Shown here: positions 15,004-21,625 of the stretch, one piece after another
Layout: the number at the start of each line of letters is the position of its first letter
How positions within the stretch are numbered: the stretch's first letter is position 1
Source: Firmicutes bacterium UBA5389
GTDB lineage: Bacteria; Bacillota; DTU025
Reading direction: 5' to 3'
Length of the DNA stretch: 23,213 nt
Assembly: GCA_002409965.1 (NCBI GenBank)
Contig: DHON01000116.1
Span: 1-23,213, forward strand
Position numbers and translations under genes: made by a program
The notes under the pieces: generated by a model
Told to the model about the DNA's origin: nothing
The model's input: the letters and a program-made list of their open reading frames with translations, nothing else
Databases searched by the model: none

Positions 15004-15804
15004 TCATTTGCCGAACCCCTCCAGCCAGGGCATGTCGACTCCCGCCGCTGCGCACCCACACCCGCGCTCCGCTGGGAGGTTGTCGATGGCGAACATGATC
15101 ACCGCCCGCAGCTTCTCGCCGTTGGCCTGCATTATGTCCACCACTTCCTGGTGAGTCAGCGCCGTGTCCGAGATACCGGCAGCCCAGTTGGTAACCATGG
15201 CGATAGAGGCGTAGCACAACTGCGCCTCTCGCGCCAGAACCGCTTCGGGAACGCCCGTCATGCCGACAAGGTGACCCCCAAGTTTGGCGAACATGCGTAT
15301 CTCCGCCGGCGTCTCGAAACGCGGTCCGTCCAGGCAGACGTAACACCCTCCGTTCATCGCTTCGATCCCCAGGGCGCGGGCGCCCGCTTCCATCTTGGCG
15401 CGGATCTGGGGGCAATACGGCTCAGTGAAGTCCAGGTGGACCACTCCGCGCTCCCCGCCGTCGAAAAATGTGCGCACCTGTGACTTGGCGAAGTCGATGA
15501 ACTGGTCCACAAAGACGAACATGCCCGGCTTCATCTCAGAGTTGAGCGAACCAACGGCAGACGTGGCTATCACGCGCTCCACACCCAGCATCTTGAGGGC
15601 CGCGATGTTGGCCTTGTAGTTGATCAGGTGCGGAGGCACTGTGTGCCCGAACCCATGCCGGGCAACGAACGCTATCTCCTGCCCCCGGTACGTTCCGATC
15701 CTCATGCCCGCCGAGCCGTAGGGCGTCTGGATCACGGCATCTCTGACATTGTCCAGAATAGCCGGATCATACACGCCCGTCCCGCCTATTATCGCCAACC
15801 TCAT
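15004..15804 (-). CDS. mtnP: Methylthioadenosine/methylthioinosine phosphorylase
   Basis: A 266-residue purine nucleoside phosphorylase-family enzyme. Motifs: GGTGVYDP at the N-terminus, RHGFGHTVPPHLINYKAN for phosphate and ribose contacts, TSAVGSL, YVCLDGPRFETPAEIRMF and MTGVPEAVLAREAQLCYA. At the base-recognition loop it has TNWAAG where human MTAP has TDYDCW. Asn in place of Asp fits 6-oxopurine substrates, so methylthioinosine (MTIP activity) is more likely than methylthioadenosine. The neighbouring deaminase supports this. A strong GGAGGTG SD lies 7 nt before the ATG. It is 47 bp after tldE. Family certain, substrate inferred. Confidence 0.92.
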   Translation of the reverse strand: MRLAIIGGTGVYDPAILDNVRDAVIQTPYGSAGMRIGTYRGQEIAFVARHGFGHTVPPHLINYKANIAALKMLGVERVIATSAVGSLNSEMKPGMFVFVDQFIDFAKSQVRTFFDGGERGVVHLDFTEPYCPQIRAKMEAGARALGIEAMNGGCYVCLDGPRFETPAEIRMFAKLGGHLVGMTGVPEAVLAREAQLCYASIAMVTNWAAGISDTALTHQEVVDIMQANGEKLRAVIMFAIDNLPAERGCGCAAAGVDMPWLEGFGK

Positions 15805-15851
15805 ACATGTCCACCTCCACTATTGCCTGCTGCATGCGGTGACTGCTCGCG

Positions 15852-17159
15852 TCAGCCCTCCACATGACACGCGAGCTCAATACCGGGATTGGGATGGTCG
15901 CCGCTAAGCCCGAACCTGGTATCGGCATCGCTTAGGGCGCTAAAGAAGTTGCCTGATATGACTACCTTGGCCGCGCCCGCGAACTGCCCGTCACGCACCA
16001 CGATGCCATCGGGCACAGCCAGAGAGTAGTTGCCTGTAGTCGGGTCCTGAGTGTGCATGCCCAGCACGCTGTCGACCAGTATCGTATCGCGCGCGCCCGC
16101 TATGAGCTGAAGCCAGTCCTCCATGTTCTGAGCGCCCAGCGTCAGCCCGGCATGGCCCGGCGGCATTCCCATCGCCGGAATCGAGGTGGGCGCCATCCGG
16201 GAGCGTCTCGCGTATTTGATGTTCAGAATGGGCGTGGCCAGCTGTCCGCCTTCGATCAACGCCACGCGGCCCGATGGGACGCCTTCAGGGGTGCACAGGT
16301 AAGAACCCGAGCCCATGGGGATCGCGGTGTCCAGCGTCAGGCCGATGTCGTCGCGAAAGACGCGCTCGCGTTCGCGAAATTGCTCCAGCGAATACCTCGA
16401 CCTGCCCTCTGCGACATTCTCTCCGCTCAAGTTGTGCATGATGTAGTGACCGATGAAATACTCCACCGCTCTGGGCGTCAGCACAACGCGCATGTCGCGC
16501 GATGCGGCCGCAACACGCACCTTGGCCGCCTGAGCCAGCCGTCCAACGGCGGTCACCGCGTTCGCCAGGCCGGTCAGCGTCTCGCGATCCTTGCCCAGCT
16601 TGATTCCGCTCATGGTCTTGTCGATGCCCCAGAGACACCGGATATTCGTCTCGGGATACTTGACCCACAGTCCATTGGAGCTGGCTATGACGGTTTCAGC
16701 CGCCGAGCAACTCACGCCCGCGTCGATCACATCCGCGCCGGCTTCGCGGGCCGCGGCCGCTATCTGAGATATGGCTTCGAACATAGGGCCCGCGTTGCCC
16801 GTGACGATGTCGGCCACCCTCGGGTCGAACAGCTCAACTTGGGTCGGCGGAACCAGTTCCGCTATATGGGCAGCATCGTCGTCGCGGTAGGCCAGTGACC
16901 GCCACAGCTCGATGTCGCGCGGCAGCCTGCCCAGGGTACGGCCGTCGATCCTGCCGCGGCTGACCCTGCCGTCTTCCCATATGACGAAGACGCTGCCGAC
17001 AACCTCGCCTGTCGCGCGCGGCGGACGATAATCGCCGCCCAGCTTGCTATCGTCCATCCCCACATCCACTGACTGCACCGAGCTCGCGACGAGCCTCCAC
17101 CCGCGGGCCGCGCCGAGCCTGCGAGCCAGTGCTTCGGCGGTTTCAACTGCGGCAGACAT
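15852..17159 (-). CDS. tldE: TldE/PmbA-type subunit of the TldD/TldE protease
   Basis: A 435-residue partner of TldD. It has the PmbA/TldE signatures GSGSYLCTPEGVPSGR, a C-terminal VLGMHTQDPTTGNYSLA block and a Gly-rich GLTLG stretch, and lacks the HExxxH zinc motif, as expected for the non-catalytic subunit. TldD/TldE heterodimers degrade unfolded or modified peptides and, in some bacteria, mature peptide antibiotics such as microcin B17. The ATG at 17159 follows the tldD stop with a one-base gap, and its SD (GGGGGAG) lies inside the end of tldD, so translation is coupled. No modified-peptide precursor gene was seen nearby. Confidence 0.92.
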   Translation of the reverse strand: MSAAVETAEALARRLGAARGWRLVASSVQSVDVGMDDSKLGGDYRPPRATGEVVGSVFVIWEDGRVSRGRIDGRTLGRLPRDIELWRSLAYRDDDAAHIAELVPPTQVELFDPRVADIVTGNAGPMFEAISQIAAAAREAGADVIDAGVSCSAAETVIASSNGLWVKYPETNIRCLWGIDKTMSGIKLGKDRETLTGLANAVTAVGRLAQAAKVRVAAASRDMRVVLTPRAVEYFIGHYIMHNLSGENVAEGRSRYSLEQFRERERVFRDDIGLTLDTAIPMGSGSYLCTPEGVPSGRVALIEGGQLATPILNIKYARRSRMAPTSIPAMGMPPGHAGLTLGAQNMEDWLQLIAGARDTILVDSVLGMHTQDPTTGNYSLAVPDGIVVRDGQFAGAAKVVISGNFFSALSDADTRFGLSGDHPNPGIELACHVEG

Positions 17160-17160
17160 C

Positions 17161-18651
17161 TCACACTCCCCCGATCGTTATCTCGTCATTCTCGTCGATG
17201 ACCAGGAACATGTTGCCGCCCCCGCTGGACGGCACACTCTGTCCCGCCTTCCCGCATGTGCCCATAGCATCGGTCATTGGGCGGCCGATGCCGGCGATGA
17301 TCGAGCCGAGAGCCGATAGGACCTTGCCGCTGAATATGGCGGGCTGGCACAGACGGACATCGGTGGGCATGAGCTCGTAAATGGCCGAGCAGTTGAACAC
17401 GAAGTCGCCCTTGGCCGGGTTCACCTGGCCGCCCTTGTAGCCCGACAGGTAGAGCACCGGAGCGCCCTCCAAAAGCAGCCCTGCGCGGGCCAGGCACTCG
17501 CGCACGTCCTGCGGCGCCACGTCTTCGAAGGCCAAATCCATTGGGAGAGGGTCGTCCACAGTGATCCTGATATTCGACATCCTTGGGACTGGAATGTGGC
17601 GGAAACTCTCGGCCCTGCCCGCGCCGGTGACGGCGACTCCCGCTCGCTCCGCCGAGAACGCATCGGCCAAGGCGCGCACGGTGATGCCGTTCTTGACGAT
17701 CTCGACCGTCTCGCGCAAGACCCCGTTGGCCGAAATGGGCTGGTATGCATAGTCTCCCTCGAGCGGCCCATCGACTATGGTTACGATATCGGCCGCCACG
17801 CGCTCGCCTGCGCGGAACCGGCCGTTCCTCCCCAGAATCGACGTTTCCATGCAGTCTGATTCGGCGGCATGCCCGAACGCTTCATGGGCAAGACCCTTGG
17901 CCAGAGCGTAGTCTATCACTATCCGGTAGGAACCGGCTCGGACTCTGGGAGCGCCGAGAAGGGCAAGAGCGGTGCGGGCAGCTTTTGCGGCGCGTTTTTC
18001 CAGGCGGAGGCGGCCTTCAAGCGATGCCACTATTGACGCGTCCTCTCCCGAAAGCGATGCGTTGACAGTTGCGGTTCGGCCATCGCTCCTGGCCGTAATC
18101 ATGTTCATAACCGCGGCCCGCGGGATTGAGAACATGACGTCCGTGCCATCGCTCCGCGCTATCCGCCACTGATCATCAACTATTCGGTAGAAAGTCCTAA
18201 CAGCCAAGCGCGAGTCGATCTCCATCGTCGCCCGGCAGACGCCCACGACAAGTTCCTCCTCCCGAATGTGGTCAACAGCGTCCATGCCCATGGGCACCAC
18301 GCGGTGTACCTGCCTGACCAGCGGCTGCATCCTCCCGATGCCGCTGGCTGGTTCCGACCCGTACGCCCCGGATTCCCGCGCCAGCCGGGCCGCCGACTCC
18401 ACCAGGTCCTGCAACGAGCCTGGGGCGATGATGTCGCTGGATGCGAAGCCCGACAGCCCGTCCTCAGTGAAAACTTGGACGCCAACGCCGGACGCCTCTT
18501 CCACGCTCTTCAGGTCAGTGCGGCCGTTTGCGACCCCCACCGCCCTTTCGATCTTGTCCTGTATCCTGACAATGGCATACACACCGAGCGCCGCGGCACG
18601 CTCGACGGCAGCCCGGCACGCCTCAGTGTAGGCGCTGACCCTAAGACTCAA
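17161..18651 (-). CDS. tldD: TldD zinc protease subunit
   Basis: A 496-residue catalytic subunit. The zinc motif HEAFGH is at 256-261, within AKGLAHEAFGHAAESD, and the conserved Cys ligand is in GTCGKAGQSVP (Cys466). Upstream parts (for example VGVQVFTEDGLSGFASS) match the TldD N-terminal fold. The start is a TTG at 18651 whose last bases overlap the TGA of the ABC-F gene in the 4-nt sequence TTGA, so translation is probably coupled. The SD (GGGGGA) is rather distant, about 12 nt. Length is in the family range. It is followed immediately by tldE. Confidence 0.93.
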   Translation of the reverse strand: MSLRVSAYTEACRAAVERAAALGVYAIVRIQDKIERAVGVANGRTDLKSVEEASGVGVQVFTEDGLSGFASSDIIAPGSLQDLVESAARLARESGAYGSEPASGIGRMQPLVRQVHRVVPMGMDAVDHIREEELVVGVCRATMEIDSRLAVRTFYRIVDDQWRIARSDGTDVMFSIPRAAVMNMITARSDGRTATVNASLSGEDASIVASLEGRLRLEKRAAKAARTALALLGAPRVRAGSYRIVIDYALAKGLAHEAFGHAAESDCMETSILGRNGRFRAGERVAADIVTIVDGPLEGDYAYQPISANGVLRETVEIVKNGITVRALADAFSAERAGVAVTGAGRAESFRHIPVPRMSNIRITVDDPLPMDLAFEDVAPQDVRECLARAGLLLEGAPVLYLSGYKGGQVNPAKGDFVFNCSAIYELMPTDVRLCQPAIFSGKVLSALGSIIAGIGRPMTDAMGTCGKAGQSVPSSGGGNMFLVIDENDEITIGGV

Positions 18652-20627
18652 TCTTCATATCCCCCCGTCGTCTCCGCCTCGCCCAGAGCCGTCTCCCAAG
18701 CCTGGTACATCTTCTCCAGCTCCTCCATGATCTCGCGGTGCTCCATGACCACTTCGCGCGCCCGCTCCCCATCGGAATAGAGGCCCTCCGACGCCAAAAG
18801 CGCCTCCACTCGGGCCAGGCGAGCCTCTGCCTGTTCGATCTGGGATTCGATCTGGTCTGCCTCACGAGCGGCATCCCGAGCGGCATTCCGCGAACCCCCT
18901 CGCGTTGCCGTCCGCGTCCGCGTCCGGGTTCGCATTCCCGCCCCGCTGGCGCCGCCTCTCGGCGATTCGCCCCCGGCGACCTCGAGCGCCGCATCGACCG
19001 GAGCTTCAGCCGCCTGCTTCTCACGGAAGTAGCTGTAGTTGCCATCGTATAGACGCCACCGGCCGTCCGCGATCTCCAGAATCATCGTGGCCACCTGATC
19101 TAGAAAATACCTGTCGTGGCTAGCGCATATGACCGTTCCGTCGAACTCCGATACCGCCTGATCCAGAGCGCGCCTGGACTCGATGTCGAGATGGTTGGTA
19201 GGCTCGTCGAGCAGTAGCGCGTTGGGCGCCGACAGGATCAGTTTGGCCAGTGCCAGCCGATTGCGCTCCCCGCCCGACAGAACGCTGACCTGTTTGAACA
19301 CGTCTTCGCCCCGAAACAAGAAGCGCGCGAGGTAGCTCCGCGCCTCGCCCAGAGTCCAATCGCGCATCATGTAGACTTCATCGAGCACCGTCGACTCCTC
19401 GTTCAGTCCTCTGAGGTCCTGCCAGAACACGCCCACCGATACGTTCTCGCCCAGGGCTACGGAGCCCTCGTCGGGCGCCAGGTCACCGGCGATGATCCTG
19501 AGCAGCGTGGTCTTGCCTGAGCCGTTGGGGCCCACTATCCCCAAGCGCTCGCCCCGTTCCACGGCCAGGTCCACCCGGTCGAACAGGCGGCGCTCGCCGA
19601 AGCTCTTGGATACCCCATCGACCACGACTGCAAGCCGGCCGGCGCGCGCCGACTTGCGGAAATCGATCTTCATCGATGGACCCTGCGTGGGCTTGTCAAT
19701 GCGCTGTATGCGCGCCAGCATCTTCTCGCGGCTCTGAGCCATGGTAGTGCGGTTGCCCGCCTTGTATCGGCGCACATACTCCTCGAGCTTGTGGATCAAC
19801 TCCTGCTGGCGCCCGTACTCCTCCAACTGGCGCTCGCGAGCCAGTTCTTTCTGCGCGACGAAAAACGTGTAGTTGCCCGGATACTCGGTTATGATCCTGT
19901 CGTCCAGATCCCAAATCTTATCTGCGGCGGCATCCAGGAAATAGCGGTCGTGCGACACGACCACGAAAGCGCCTGAGAAGGATCGAAGATAGCTCTCGAG
20001 CCACTCGCATGCATCCGCGTCCAGATGGTTGGTGGGCTCGTCGAGCAAGAGGATATCCGGGCTCGAGCAGAGCATGCGCGCCAGCGCGACGCGGACTTTC
20101 TGGCCGCCGCTCAAAGTGTCGATCACGCGATCCAGATCGTCTTCGCTAAAGCCCAGCCCGAACAGGGTCGTCTTGATCCGGACGTCGTAGTCGTAGCCTC
20201 CGCGCATCTCAAATTCCGTGGAGAGCCTGGAATACCGCTGCATCACCCGGTTGAGCGCCTTCTTGGAGTCGGCGGCCTCCAGGTCAGCCATTTCTGGGTC
20301 GGCCATCTTCTTCTCCAGCTCGCGCATTTCGTCGGCTATGTCAAATGCGCGGGTAAAAGCGCCCTTCATCTCCTCGTACAGCGTGTTGCCTGAATCACAC
20401 GCGAACCCCTGCGCCAGGTAGCCCACGGTGCGGCCCGGCGCCGTCGACACAGACCCAGAGTCGTAATCCTCCATCCCGGCGACTATCCGAAGTAGGGTGG
20501 TCTTGCCCGTCCCATTTCGGCCCACCAGGCCCACATGGTCGCGTTCTTCCACCGAGACGTTGATCCCGCTGAACACCAGGTCAGATCCGAAGTATTTGGT
20601 GAGCGAACCCACTTCCAGCACTGACAC
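18648..20627 (-). CDS. ABC-F family ATPase
   Basis: A 659-residue soluble protein with two ATP-binding cassettes and no membrane segment. Cassette 1: Walker A GRNGTGKTT (36-44), LSGGQ (172-176), Walker B LLLDEPTNHLD (193-203). Cassette 2: GPNGSGKTT (366-374), LSGGE (450-454) and LLLDEPTNHLD (471-481). A helical linker around 260-315 (AQKELARERQLEEY, RRYKAGN) is the ribosome-contacting P-site tRNA-interaction motif region of ABC-F proteins. The C-terminus has a low-complexity linker with an Arg-Thr repeat (566-576) and a coiled coil (about 585-645), as in Uup/YdiF types. The role is probably in translation or rescue of stalled ribosomes. The GTG start at 20627 lies 6 bp after folE2 with no obvious SD. 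Confidence 0.93.
   Translation of the reverse strand: MSVLEVGSLTKYFGSDLVFSGINVSVEERDHVGLVGRNGTGKTTLLRIVAGMEDYDSGSVSTAPGRTVGYLAQGFACDSGNTLYEEMKGAFTRAFDIADEMRELEKKMADPEMADLEAADSKKALNRVMQRYSRLSTEFEMRGGYDYDVRIKTTLFGLGFSEDDLDRVIDTLSGGQKVRVALARMLCSSPDILLLDEPTNHLDADACEWLESYLRSFSGAFVVVSHDRYFLDAAADKIWDLDDRIITEYPGNYTFFVAQKELARERQLEEYGRQQELIHKLEEYVRRYKAGNRTTMAQSREKMLARIQRIDKPTQGPSMKIDFRKSARAGRLAVVVDGVSKSFGERRLFDRVDLAVERGERLGIVGPNGSGKTTLLRIIAGDLAPDEGSVALGENVSVGVFWQDLRGLNEESTVLDEVYMMRDWTLGEARSYLARFLFRGEDVFKQVSVLSGGERNRLALAKLILSAPNALLLDEPTNHLDIESRRALDQAVSEFDGTVICASHDRYFLDQVATMILEIADGRWRLYDGNYSYFREKQAAEAPVDAALEVAGGESPRGGASGAGMRTRTRTRTATRGGSRNAARDAAREADQIESQIEQAEARLARVEALLASEGLYSDGERAREVVMEHREIMEELEKMYQAWETALGEAETTGGYED
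18909..18926. repeat. Three-copy hexamer repeat inside the ABC-F gene
   Basis: Three exact CGTCCG hexamers (18909-18914, 18915-18920, 18921-18926) are flanked by degenerate copies on both sides. On the coding strand they encode the Arg-Thr dipeptide repeat RTRTRTRT in the linker before the C-terminal coiled coil. Copy number could vary in frame by slippage. Confidence 0.7.
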
Positions 20628-20633
20628 CGGCTG

Positions 20634-21422
20634 CTACACCGTCCTCTTCTCTTCGACGTGGCAGGCGAAGGCGGAATGATTGTGGATCGACTCGTGGCTC
20701 TCGCACTCCACCTCAAACCAGCGCACGCGCGGCTCGGCTCGCAAGGCTATGACCACGTCTCGCAATATGTCCTCGACGAACTTGGGGTTGGCATAGGCCG
20801 CCTCGGTGACGTATTTCTCGTCTTCCCGCTTCAAAAGCGGGTATATCTCGCAACTGCTCTGCGCCTCCAAAAGCGCGATGAGGTCCTCAAGCCACAGAAA
20901 TCCCGCGGAGCTGAACCGGACGCGCGCCCGGATCATGGTGCGCTGGTTGTGAGCCCCGAATGACGAGATCTCCTTGCTGCACGGACAGCACGATGTGACC
21001 GGCACCTCCACGCCCATGATGAACGTGTGGCGAGGGCCGTCAACTGCCCCGATGAACTCGCAATTGTAATCGAGAATGCTCTCTTTGGCGCTCACGGGCG
21101 CGCGTTTGGCCGCGAAATACTTGAACCGTATCGAAGTATGCGCCTTCTCGGCCGACAGGGCCTCGCACGTCTCTCTCAGTATCGACGTGATAGACACATT
21201 CGAAATTGGCTTCTGGCTCCAAGAGAGCAGCACCTCTATGAACCTGCTCATGTGAGTGCCCTTGAACTGCATGGGGAGCTCGACTGAGAGCGAAGCGTTC
21301 CCCAGCACCGATTGCCAGCCCCCTTCTTTGGTGGCAATCTGCAGAGGGAGATGCACGTTCTTCACTCCAACCTTCTGTATGTCGATGCCTCTGGAATCCG
21401 GCTGGCTCTGCACGTCCTGCAT
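20634..21422 (-). CDS. folE2: GTP cyclohydrolase I type 2
   Basis: A 262-residue enzyme converting GTP to dihydroneopterin triphosphate for folate and/or queuosine precursors. The FolE2 marks are present: RGIDIQKVGVKNVHLP at the N-terminus, THMSRFIE, the cysteine motif TSCCPCSKEIS followed by GAHNQR, the block YPLLKREDEKYVTEAAYANP and ESIHNHSAFA at the C-terminus. In several bacteria FolE2 replaces the zinc-dependent FolE under zinc limitation. A GGGGAGGA SD lies 6 nt before the ATG. It is the first gene of the leftward run and is divergent from the nucleotidyltransferase gene, with 203 bp between them. Confidence 0.94.
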   Translation of the reverse strand: MQDVQSQPDSRGIDIQKVGVKNVHLPLQIATKEGGWQSVLGNASLSVELPMQFKGTHMSRFIEVLLSWSQKPISNVSITSILRETCEALSAEKAHTSIRFKYFAAKRAPVSAKESILDYNCEFIGAVDGPRHTFIMGVEVPVTSCCPCSKEISSFGAHNQRTMIRARVRFSSAGFLWLEDLIALLEAQSSCEIYPLLKREDEKYVTEAAYANPKFVEDILRDVVIALRAEPRVRWFEVECESHESIHNHSAFACHVEEKRTV

Positions 21423-21481
21423 AAGAAGTCCTCCCCTTGCGCTTCGGTCAGCAACTGGCCTATGTGTGTTCTACGCAGGCA

Positions 21482-21493
21482 AGGGATATCCCT
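21482..21493. promoter_or_regulatory. Perfect 12-bp palindrome between divergent genes
   Basis: AGGGATATCCCT reads identically on both strands and lies 60 bp before the folE2 start, in the 203-bp divergent intergenic region. It could be a dimeric repressor site. It does not resemble the known Firmicutes Zur box. No promoter could be placed confidently beside it. Confidence 0.3.
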
Positions 21494-21625
21494 GCATCAC
21501 GCTGCGGAGGACAATGACGCCCCGCCGTCGAAATGCACACTTGGCGACTCACATACTCACAGTCGCGCCGCGGCATGGCGTGGGCGTGCTCGCCGAGCGC
21601 GGCGAAGCAAAGGGGTTGGAAGCCG

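Noticed and set aside
15800..18660. Modified-peptide (RiPP) precursor gene beside tldD/tldE
   Set aside because: The gaps around these genes are 47 bp or less and no small cysteine-, serine- or glycine-rich frame with an SD was found.
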